Shown here in pieces: positions 7,274 to 13,438 of a stretch of 29,155 nt of DNA. The notes under the pieces were generated by a model. The model had not been told where the DNA came from. It did not search any database and saw only the letters and a program-made list of their open reading frames with translations. How positions within the stretch are numbered: the first letter of the stretch is position 1; the number at the start of each line of letters is the position of its first letter. A program made the translations under genes and the position numbers. The stretch comes from JAWXBM01 sp034440115 (GTDB lineage Bacteria; Pseudomonadota; Gammaproteobacteria; Xanthomonadales; SZUA-36), in assembly GCA_034440115.1 (NCBI GenBank), contig JAWXBM010000009.1, positions 1 to 29,155 of the forward strand, written 5' to 3'.

Positions 7274-8617
7274 CTACTTGAGCTTGCGTTCCAGCCAGGG
7301 ATACCAGAGCGCCTGACTGAGTCCCCGCATGCCCATGAACAAGAGCACCGCCAGCCATAAGCCCCACAGGCCCCAGTGTTGGGTCAAAGGATTCAGCACG
7401 GCCAGGTAGAACACAAAAGCCAGCCCCATGGTCACCATCATCGGTAAAGCTGCAGTGGCCCCTATAAATACCCCATCGAACTGGTAGCACCAAACCGACA
7501 CCAGTGGCAGTGCGATCACCAACGGCATCAGGCTGGCAACCTGCGAACGCACAGATGGCAGGTCCGTCAGCAAAGCAGTGAGTTGATTGCCCAATAACCA
7601 GAACAGCAGCATGTAAAAAACAGCGGCAATCAAAGCCCATTGGCTGGTCAGAATCACCCAGCGCCTGAATACAGCACGCTGGCCTGCGCCCCATGCGGCA
7701 CCCGCCAGAGCTTCAGCGGCATGGGCAAAACCATCCAAGCCCAGCGATATCAGCAACAGGAATTGCATGATCACATGGCTGGCAGCCATTTCCGCCTGGC
7801 CCATTCCTCCAGCCATACGCATGATCATGGCCAAGGCGGTCATCAAAAAAATCGTGCGGATAAAGATAAAGCCGTTGATAAAGACCAAACTGCTGAACCC
7901 CTGCAAGCGCCAGGTAGTGGCTTGTTTGATTCGGGCCTTCAGTGCTTCATGGTTCAAATGGCTCAGCAAGACCCAGATGCCGGCCAAGGCCGTCAAGACC
8001 TGAGCAATCAGCGTGCCCCAGGCTACTCCGGGAACGCCCATGCCCAGGCCGATTACAAACAGCAGATTGAGTGCGCCATTGGTGAGGTTTAAAAACAACT
8101 GCAACCACAGTATCGACTTGACCTGGGCAAGGCCGAACAGCACACCGAAAATCGCATAGGTGAGGAGTGTGGCAGGCGCAGCCCAGATGCGGATGCGAAA
8201 GTATTCAGCAGTGATGGCAGCCACTTCGTCTGGAGGGGCCATGATGCGTAACGAAACCATCAGCAAAACCTGTTGAAACAACAACAGAATCGCGGCAAAA
8301 AACAGTGCCAGTGCACAGGAACGAATGACGGTTGTGATCAGACCGTCGCTATCGTTGCGACCACGAGCCTGCGCCACCATGCCGGTAGTGCCCATGCGCA
8401 GGAATCCGAAAGACCACAACAAGTAGCTGAAGATGATGCTGCCCAGCCCCACTGCAGCCAGATGCACCGGGCTGGGCAAATGGCCTATCGCCCAGGTATC
8501 CACCAGGCCCAATAGCGGCTCGGACGAATTGGCCAGAATGGCCGGCCCGGCGATCGCCCAGACCTTGCGGTGCGGATGTGTCAAATCGCTGGCGGCAGCG
8601 GCTGTCGAATGATTCAA
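7274..8617 (-). CDS. MATE-family efflux transporter, DinF-like
   Basis: This 447-residue protein has about twelve hydrophobic segments in two homologous halves, the layout of MATE exporters that push organic cations or drugs out in exchange for protons or sodium ions. The N-terminal AGPAILANSSEPLLGLVDTWAIGHL is typical of DinF-branch members, with the conserved Pro and Asp in the first helix. The first-half loop GFLRMGTTGMVAQARGR and the second-half LDGFAHAAEALAGAAWGAG match the paired family signatures. The predicted start at 8617 is TTG with no strong ribosome site, so the exact N-terminus is uncertain. It heads a minus-strand cluster with the lipoprotein hydrolase and sufU-like gene. Confidence 0.9.
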   Translation of the reverse strand: MNHSTAAAASDLTHPHRKVWAIAGPAILANSSEPLLGLVDTWAIGHLPSPVHLAAVGLGSIIFSYLLWSFGFLRMGTTGMVAQARGRNDSDGLITTVIRSCALALFFAAILLLFQQVLLMVSLRIMAPPDEVAAITAEYFRIRIWAAPATLLTYAIFGVLFGLAQVKSILWLQLFLNLTNGALNLLFVIGLGMGVPGVAWGTLIAQVLTALAGIWVLLSHLNHEALKARIKQATTWRLQGFSSLVFINGFIFIRTIFLMTALAMIMRMAGGMGQAEMAASHVIMQFLLLISLGLDGFAHAAEALAGAAWGAGQRAVFRRWVILTSQWALIAAVFYMLLFWLLGNQLTALLTDLPSVRSQVASLMPLVIALPLVSVWCYQFDGVFIGATAALPMMVTMGLAFVFYLAVLNPLTQHWGLWGLWLAVLLFMGMRGLSQALWYPWLERKLK

Positions 8618-8757
8618 AGTGGTGCCAGTAACTCAGGTCTGAGAAAGTCGCAATTTTTGTACAACAGCGGGCATGTGGACCATCCTTATTTCAGTCAGCA
8701 CACTGTGCCAGTGAAGCGCTTGGGCCGCAACGCAGCAATGATCAAAAGTCCCATGGA

Positions 8758-8786
8758 TTGAATCCACTGCGGGCATCCCCTACAAT
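8758..8786 (+). promoter_or_regulatory. sigma70 promoter of tRNA-Ser
   Basis: TTGAAT (8758-8763), a 17-bp spacer and TACAAT (8781-8786) are followed by a GC-rich discriminator TGCCGCCCC, the typical form of a stringently controlled stable-RNA promoter. The start would be near 8794, about 48 nt before the tRNA. Confidence 0.7.
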
Positions 8787-8841
8787 TGCCGCCCCTTTGC
8801 GAGAGTTGGCATTGGGGCGACAGACACTATCCCAGGTTTAT

Positions 8842-8934
8842 GGAGAGGTGCCAGAGTGGTTGAATGGGCTCGCCTGGAAAGCGGGTATACGGTTTATAGC
8901 CGTATCGAGGGTTCGAACCCCTCTCTCTCCGCCA
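8842..8934 (+). tRNA. tRNA-Ser (GGA)
   Basis: A 93-nt class II tRNA with encoded CCA. The acceptor stem GGAGAGG pairs with CCTCTCTCC-type 3' sequence, the anticodon loop CTGGAAA carries GGA, and a long variable arm (GGTATACGGTTTATAGCCGTATC) precedes the T-arm GGGTTCGAACCCC. The long variable arm is diagnostic for a serine tRNA. It reads UCC and UCU. Confidence 0.97.
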
Positions 8935-8941
8935 AATAAAA

Positions 8942-8966
8942 ACGGCCCTCATGTGGGGCCTTTTTT
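8942..8966 (+). terminator. Intrinsic terminator of tRNA-Ser
   Basis: A GGCCC/GGGGCC hairpin beginning at 8944 is followed by six Ts (8961-8966), directly downstream of the tRNA. Confidence 0.75.
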
Positions 8967-8973
8967 ATTTGCC

Positions 8974-9165
8974 AGAGAGATCGGGTGAGAACCCTCTGTG
9001 CGCAGCACTCGAGGGTTTGCCGATCGGCAGGACCGCCGATCGGGACGCGCAGCGCAGCGAGCGCCCGCAAGGGTGAGCGCCAATAGGGCATAAACCACTT
9101 AAGTGTTTCTACAAAACCCTCTCTTTGAAAAGGGCCTCAATTGGGGCCTTTTCATTCGCCACGGC
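8974..9165. other. Non-coding stem-loop array between tRNA-Ser and 4.5S RNA
   Basis: No credible gene lies between the tRNA-Ser terminator and the 4.5S RNA. The block holds a hairpin with arms AACCCTC (8990-8996) and GAGGGTT (9011-9017) enclosing GTGC-GCA-GCAC, then a perfect 9-bp hairpin CCGATCGGC/GCCGATCGG (9020-9028 with 9035-9043), then a GC-rich repeat tract. A second terminator-like hairpin follows near 9135-9158 (GGGCCTCAATTGGGGCC then TTTT). That last part resembles a degenerate copy of the tRNA 3' end plus terminator, so the block is flanked by imperfect direct repeats. From 9165 to 9319 I see nothing recognisable. Confidence 0.5.
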
Positions 9166-9319
9166 AATTCAAGTGACAGCCCACCTTTTCAACCTGGCTA
9201 ATTTCGTATCACCCCTTGCACCCCCAAGGTGCATCCGGCACAATTCCCAACCTTCGAAAGCAGGCTGGTTCCCTCGCGATTGCGTCGGCAATCAGGAAAC
9301 CAGTTGCGAAACGTTCAAT

Positions 9320-9434
9320 GGCGACCCTCATCGGTCCCCTCGCGACGATATGTTGTTAACCCCGTCAGGCCCGGAAGGGAGCAGCGGCAGCAGCAGACTC
9401 GGGCGCCGGGGTGTGGCTGGCGGGGGTTGCCACC
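9320..9434 (+). ncRNA. ffs: 4.5S SRP RNA
   Basis: The universally conserved Ffh-binding hairpin is present (9364-9385: GTCAGGCCCGGAAGGGAGCA and onward). The 5' GGCGACCC (from 9320) pairs with GGGTTGCC near 9424-9431, closing a rod-like RNA of about 115 nt, close to the 114 nt of E. coli. The 3' segment GTGTGGCTGGCGGGG also aligns with the E. coli end. The RNA pairs with Ffh to target membrane proteins to the translocon. The location ahead of dnaX matches Pseudomonas as I recall it. The ends are set by pairing and may be off by a few bases. Confidence 0.95.
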
Positions 9435-9510
9435 TCTTTTGCCATCTGCTTTGCGACTATTTCAAGACTCTTCGAGCAGGCTTCGATCGTGCTCAGGCTT
9501 GCAGCTCTGC

Positions 9511-9516
9511 TATAGT
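9511..9516 (+). promoter_or_regulatory. Possible -10 element for dnaX
   Basis: TATAGT lies 45 bp upstream of the dnaX start. The -35 region at the right distance (CGTGCT) is poor. Transcription may instead or additionally come through from the 4.5S RNA gene. Confidence 0.35.
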
Positions 9517-9560
9517 GTCAGCCCGATAGTTTTGGCATTCTCCAGGAACATATTGAACGC

Positions 9561-11270
9561 ATGAGTTACCAGGTATTGGCGCGGAAATGGCGCCCCAAAT
9601 CCTTTGATCAACTGGTGGGCCAAGAACATGTAGTCCAGGCTCTGGTGAACGGACTGGACCAGCACAGGGTGCATCACGCTTTCCTGTTTACTGGCACCCG
9701 TGGGGTAGGCAAAACCACTCTGGCGCGAATTTTTGCCAAGTGTCTGAATTGTGAAAAGGGTATGTCATCCACACCCTGTGGCGAATGTTCCAGTTGCGTG
9801 GACATCGACGATGGCCGCTTTGTCGACATCATTGAAATTGATGCGGCTTCCCGCACGGGGGTCGACGATACCCGTGAATTGCTGGAGTCGGTGCAGTACT
9901 CGCCCACCCGCGGTCGCTACAAGGTCTACATCATCGACGAAGTACACATGCTGTCGGGCCATAGTTTCAATGCCCTGCTGAAAACTTTTGAAGAACCGCC
10001 GCCACATGTCAAGTTTGTATTGGCCACCACCGATCCTGACAAAATCCCGGTCACCATTCTGTCACGTTGCCTGCAGTTCAACTTGCGGCGTATGACGCCG
10101 GATCAGGTGTTGGAAAACCTGCAGCAAATCGTGAAGTCCGAAGGTATTGAAGCCGAGGTGGAAGCATTGTCTCGGCTGGCCAGAGCCGCCGATGGCAGTA
10201 TGCGCGATGGTTTGAGCCTGCTCGACCAGGCCATCGCTTTTGGCGCTGGCAAGTTGAGCCTGGATGATGTGAAGCGAATGCTGGGTCTGGTTGATCATGG
10301 GCACATTGCTGCCGTGGTTCTGGCTCTGGCCGAAGGCGATGCCCGCAGGATTCTGGATATCACCGAGGAACTGGTCGCCCTTTCGCGTGACCTGGATGCG
10401 GTGCTGGTCAGCTTGGCCGAAACCCTGCATCGAGTCTGCCTGGTCCAATGTGTTGCTGATTATTCTGATGCCGAACGCAGCGATTGGGAGAGCATTTGTG
10501 AAATTGCTCAACTGATTTCAACTGAAGATGCGCACCTGTTTTACCAAATTGCCATCAAGGGGCGCGAGGAGTTGGGCGTTGCGCCTGATCCGCGCACCGG
10601 CCTGGAAATGACCTTGTTGCGCATGTTGGCTTTTCGGCCTGCAATTGAATCGGGTGGACAATCATCAGCAGGACCTGCAACTGCCGAAGGCAAGCAGCGA
10701 TCGAAAGCTGCGGCAGCCGCTGCTGAAGCGGCGGCTAAACTTGGCGCTGGTGGGACTAATGCAGGTGGCAGCCATGCTGCCGAATCTCCTTCAAATCGCG
10801 AGCAAGGCTCGAATCGCGAGCAAGGCTCGCTCCTACAAGGCTCAATCTCACAAGATCCCAATCGCGCGCAAGGCTCGCTTCCGCCGAGCGAAGAGAATTG
10901 GCTGGCTATGGTAGAAACCTTGGATATCAAAGGGCCGGTGCGAGAGTTGGCGCGTAACCTGCACCTGAAATCGGTCAAAGGTAACAAGTGGGAATTTGTC
11001 ATCAACCACGATTTGCATCACCTGGCTTCGCGCGATTACCTGGAAAGGTTGCGATTGGCGATTGGCGAAGAACTCGGCTTTGAACTTGAAATGCGCCTGT
11101 CTGACAGCGTCGATGGGGTGCTGCATACCTTGGCCGCCATTGAACAATCGCGCAGGCGTACCCAGTTAACTGAAGCGGAACGATCCATTGATGAAGATCC
11201 AACGATTCGCGCGCTGAAGAAAAACCTGGGTGCTCAGGTAATTGAAGACAGCATCCAGCCAGTACAGTGA
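9561..11270 (+). CDS. dnaX: DNA polymerase III subunits gamma/tau (clamp loader)
   Basis: DnaX is the ATPase core of the clamp loader that places the beta clamp on DNA and links the polymerases at the fork. Visible landmarks are SYQVLARKWRPKSFDQLVGQ, Walker A GTRGVGKTTLA (about 45-55), a four-Cys zinc site CLNCEKGMSSTPCGECSSC (64-82), DEVH at Walker B, the sensor segment LATTDPDKIPVTILSRC, and the domain III helical region to about 360. Residues 365-440 form a low-complexity linker with an Ala-rich run, then three NREQGS/NRAQGS units derived from REP sequence. The C-terminal 441-569 corresponds to the tau-specific polymerase-binding part. It is shorter than E. coli tau (643). I see no A-AAA-AAG-type slippery heptamer, so a gamma form by frameshifting is not evident. 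First gene of dnaX-ybaB-recR. Confidence 0.97.
   Translation: MSYQVLARKWRPKSFDQLVGQEHVVQALVNGLDQHRVHHAFLFTGTRGVGKTTLARIFAKCLNCEKGMSSTPCGECSSCVDIDDGRFVDIIEIDAASRTGVDDTRELLESVQYSPTRGRYKVYIIDEVHMLSGHSFNALLKTFEEPPPHVKFVLATTDPDKIPVTILSRCLQFNLRRMTPDQVLENLQQIVKSEGIEAEVEALSRLARAADGSMRDGLSLLDQAIAFGAGKLSLDDVKRMLGLVDHGHIAAVVLALAEGDARRILDITEELVALSRDLDAVLVSLAETLHRVCLVQCVADYSDAERSDWESICEIAQLISTEDAHLFYQIAIKGREELGVAPDPRTGLEMTLLRMLAFRPAIESGGQSSAGPATAEGKQRSKAAAAAAEAAAKLGAGGTNAGGSHAAESPSNREQGSNREQGSLLQGSISQDPNRAQGSLPPSEENWLAMVETLDIKGPVRELARNLHLKSVKGNKWEFVINHDLHHLASRDYLERLRLAIGEELGFELEMRLSDSVDGVLHTLAAIEQSRRRTQLTEAERSIDEDPTIRALKKNLGAQVIEDSIQPVQ
10794..10882 (-). repeat. REP-derived sequences inside the dnaX linker
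   Basis: Three reverse-strand REP copies start at 10794, 10812 and 10860. The middle one is nearly complete and on the minus strand reads TGTAGGAGCGAGCCTTGCTC then GCGA. The first is a half copy and the third is degenerate. Each keeps the dnaX frame and encodes NREQGS or NRAQGS at residues 412-439. The same repeat family occurs between uvrB and the sufU-like gene. Confidence 0.75.
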
Positions 11271-11326
11271 AGCCTGCCGGGGTATTGAAACCCGCCGAGG
11301 CAACGAATTACGAGGTAGTGAGAAAT

Positions 11327-11647
11327 ATGAAAGGCAATATCGCTGGCCTGATGCAACAGGCGCAGAAAATGCAAGAACAGATGCAGCAGGCCCAGCAGGA
11401 ACTGGCCCGCCTGCAGGTTACTGGCGAGGCGGCCGGCGGCCTGGTGAAAGTTGAAATGAACGGTGAACACGCCGTGCGCCGGGTCCAAATTGATCCATCG
11501 CTGGTGAGCGATGTTGAAATGCTGGAAGACATTATCTCCGCGGCGGTCAATGATGCCGTCAACCGTATCGAGTCTGCCCGCAAGGAAAAAATGGCCAACG
11601 TGACTTCTGGTCTGCCTTTGCCTCCGGGCTTCAAGTTGCCTTTCTAG
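11327..11647 (+). CDS. ybaB: YbaB/EbfC-family nucleoid-associated protein
   Basis: A 106-residue basic protein of the YbaB/EbfC family, small dimeric DNA-binding proteins that coat the nucleoid and are usually encoded between dnaX and recR, as here. The N-terminal coiled coil MQQAQKMQEQMQQAQQELA and the following VTGEAAGGLVKVEMNG and DPSLV segments are diagnostic, and the tail is LPPGFKLPF. The frame is open upstream to 11267, but ATG 11327 matches the family N-terminus and has a GAGGT ribosome site 10 nt upstream. Confidence 0.95.
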   Translation: MKGNIAGLMQQAQKMQEQMQQAQQELARLQVTGEAAGGLVKVEMNGEHAVRRVQIDPSLVSDVEMLEDIISAAVNDAVNRIESARKEKMANVTSGLPLPPGFKLPF

Positions 11648-11656
11648 GCTGACGCA

Positions 11657-12259
11657 TTGGCTTCTTCCGTTCTGCTGGTCCAATTGATCGATGCACTGCG
11701 CTGCCTGCCGGGCGTAGGTCCAAAGACCGCGCAACGCATGGCTTTCCATTTGCTGGAGCGGGATCGCGAAGGTGGTAGGCAATTGTCGGCCACACTGCTT
11801 TCAGCCATGGACAGGATAGGACGCTGCAGCCGCTGCCGTGATCTGACTGAAGAAGCCATCTGCCGAATTTGCAATGACAGTAAACGGGACAGTTCTCTGT
11901 TGTGCGTCCTGGAATCACCCAGCGATGTGCTGGCCATTGAACAGGCCACCGGTTACCGCGGACTTTATTATGTGTTGATGGGTCGCCTGTCCCCGCTGGA
12001 TGGTATCGGGCCTGCTGAACTGGGCCTGGAGATTCTGGCGCAGCGGCTGGATGCCGAACCGCCGATTGAATTGATCATTGCCACCAACCCTACAGTTGAA
12101 GGCGAAACCACTGCAATTTATCTGCACCGCATGGCATCCAAGCGGGGCATTCCGGTCAGCCGAATCGCCCACGGTGTGCCTCTGGGTGGTGAGTTGGAAT
12201 TTACCGATCAATCCACCATCGCGCATGCTTTCGCCAGCCGCTTACCCATCAAGAACTGA
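11657..12259 (+). CDS. recR: Recombination protein RecR
   Basis: RecR works with RecO, and often RecF, to load RecA onto SSB-coated gaps in recombinational repair. The 200-residue product shows the N-terminal helix-hairpin-helix LPGVGPKTAQRMAFHLL, a C4 zinc finger (C57, C60, C69, C72), and a Toprim domain beginning LCVLESPSDVLAIE with the NPTVEGETTAIYL motif. The C-terminal Walker-B-like block is GVPLGGELEFTDQSTIAHA. The start codon is TTG, nine bases after the ybaB stop. No ATG or GTG fits the family N-terminus. It is the last gene of the dnaX operon. Confidence 0.96.
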   Translation: MASSVLLVQLIDALRCLPGVGPKTAQRMAFHLLERDREGGRQLSATLLSAMDRIGRCSRCRDLTEEAICRICNDSKRDSSLLCVLESPSDVLAIEQATGYRGLYYVLMGRLSPLDGIGPAELGLEILAQRLDAEPPIELIIATNPTVEGETTAIYLHRMASKRGIPVSRIAHGVPLGGELEFTDQSTIAHAFASRLPIKN

Positions 12260-12268
12260 ACCACAAAG

Positions 12269-12292
12269 CCCGGCCGGTAGTCACCGGCCGGG
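12269..12292. terminator. Hairpin between convergent recR and comEA-like gene
   Basis: A perfect 10-bp stem CCCGGCCGGT/ACCGGCCGGG with loop AGTC sits between two convergent genes. T-tracts are weak on both strands (CTTTG on the minus side), so it may be a bidirectional but imperfect intrinsic terminator. Confidence 0.6.
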
Positions 12293-12322
12293 AAAGCCCA
12301 GCCGAAATTGAAAGGTTGCAGG

Positions 12323-12604
12323 CTACTCTTCAGCCTGCACAGGTGCATCTCCAAAACTGATGCGGTCACGATTCTTGTCAACAGTGCTCAAGCCGATCCC
12401 TTTGACATTAACCAGTTCGTCCGCGTCGCGGAAAGCACCATGGCTGTCACGGTAGCTAACAATGGCTTCGGCCTTGGTCATGCCAACACCCTGTAAGGTA
12501 TCGGCAATTTCCTGTGCCGAAGCCTGGTTTATATTGACGCTATCCGCTGCCCATGTGGATAGGGCAAACAGACAGAAAAACAAGCAAGTCAGTATTCGAT
12601 TCAT
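12323..12604 (-). CDS. ComEA-like secreted helix-hairpin-helix protein
   Basis: The 93-residue precursor has a Sec signal peptide (about 1-19, ending STWA before ADSVNINQ). It is followed by a single ComEA-type (HhH)2 domain: VNINQASAQEIADTLQGVGMTKAEAIVSYRDSHGAF, then DADELVNVKGIGLSTV. The family binds double-stranded DNA in the periplasm. In competent bacteria it ratchets incoming DNA, and stand-alone short versions like this are common in gammaproteobacteria. A ribosome site GGAG lies 7 nt before the ATG. The gene is convergent with recR and alone in its unit. Whether the host is transformable cannot be told; the pilin-like gene near 1700 is compatible with it. Confidence 0.85.
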   Translation of the reverse strand: MNRILTCLFFCLFALSTWAADSVNINQASAQEIADTLQGVGMTKAEAIVSYRDSHGAFRDADELVNVKGIGLSTVDKNRDRISFGDAPVQAEE

Positions 12605-12740
12605 GATGTGTCTCCGATTGTTAAGTAGTGGAAAGTTAGGTCCGGAGATTTGTATCCGGACAGCATCAATTTAGGCTGTCAGGTTGACCTTGCCTATGGG
12701 ACATTTGCTCTATTCCTGTAAGAAAATTGAGTTTGTTGTC

Positions 12741-12778
12741 TTCTCAACTTTTGAGAACCCATGCTGTTTCAATACAAC
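12741..12778 (+). promoter_or_regulatory. Promoter with overlapping operator-like palindrome
   Basis: TTGAGA (12751-12756), a 16-bp spacer and TACAAC (12773-12778) form a plausible sigma70 promoter with a start near 12785, 28 nt before the next ORF. The -35 is the right half of a perfect 17-bp palindrome TTCTCAACTTTTGAGAA (12741-12757). That is where a dimeric repressor would block RNA polymerase. Confidence 0.45.
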
Positions 12779-12812
12779 TATGGCCTATCAAAGCAGTACC
12801 TGGGAGAAGCAC

Positions 12813-13148
12813 ATGAACGTGAACGAAGACCTGGTTGGAAAAACCATTACCGGTGTAATTGCAAGTCATTCGCAGGGCGGTGATTTGCGTGAAATCTGGG
12901 TGTTACAATTTGCCGACGGAAGCCATGTGGAATTTGTTTCGCCGGGAGCTCGCAAAGCTCTGCGGCGTGCCGCTAATCAAAGTAAGGGACAAAGTCAGGC
13001 GCGGGGGCGTGCGCGGGACCCGCAACGAGCTTTCGAGCGGCCTGCTGAACGTCCGGTAAAAGCCACGGGAAAGCTCACAAACAGCCGTTCCATGCACTAC
13101 CAGCGAGATCCTGAGACGGGTGTGCAGTTGACGCTGAACGTGGCCTGA
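12813..13148 (+). CDS. Unknown small basic protein
   Basis: The 111-residue product starts MNVNEDLVGKTITGVI and has a compact, probably beta-rich first half (VLQFADGSHVEFVSPGARKALRR). A highly basic, Arg/Gln-rich, probably disordered stretch covers about 60-90, and the end is QRDPETGVQLTLNVA. I do not recognise a family. No signal peptide or membrane segment is seen. The frame is open upstream to 12684, but ATG 12813 has a GGGAG ribosome site 7 nt upstream and follows a plausible promoter. The basic tail would suit nucleic-acid contact, which is only a guess. It is divergent from the comEA-like gene and followed by the region with DnaA-box sequences. Confidence 0.65.
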   Translation: MNVNEDLVGKTITGVIASHSQGGDLREIWVLQFADGSHVEFVSPGARKALRRAANQSKGQSQARGRARDPQRAFERPAERPVKATGKLTNSRSMHYQRDPETGVQLTLNVA

Positions 13149-13152
13149 CTAC

Positions 13153-13354
13153 TTATCCACACATCCTGTGGATAAGTCTGTGAAGAAGCTTGCCGGTCGG
13201 TAGCGTTGGTCAGCCACGTCTCATTTTGATCAAAATTTAACCATTGACGAAATATCAAGCAAATACATTAACTTAGATTGTTTACCTGGCTATAGGGCGG
13301 GGCCTGTTGGTTGTCACTAATCCGTCACGTGAACAATCAGTTACTTGTGCATAA
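13153..13354. promoter_or_regulatory. Cluster of three consensus DnaA boxes with an AT-rich stretch
   Basis: TTATCCACA occurs at 13153-13161 on the plus strand and at 13175-13167 on the minus strand, within an 11-bp perfect inverted repeat. TTATGCACA occurs at 13354-13346 on the minus strand. All fit TTATNCACA. An AT-rich stretch (about 13225-13285) lies between them. The region is intergenic between convergent genes. The inverted pair alone could be a terminator hairpin, but neither side has a T-run. Apart from this I see nothing in 13149-13438. Confidence 0.45.
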
Positions 13355-13438
13355 AGTTCGAGAATCTGTTCGAGGAAAGCGCTCTAACTCATTGATTATT
13401 TCTGCCTGAGTGCCTGTTTCGCTCACATGAAATCCGCA

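Noticed and set aside
8894..9091. Minus-strand ORF of 65 codons ending in AEREGFEPSIRL
   Set aside because: It is the antisense of tRNA-Ser, a common spurious ORF; the rest covers non-coding stem-loops.
9125..9564. Two overlapping ORFs of 134 and 111 codons around 9125-9564
   Set aside because: They run through the 4.5S RNA gene, which is a clear structural RNA.
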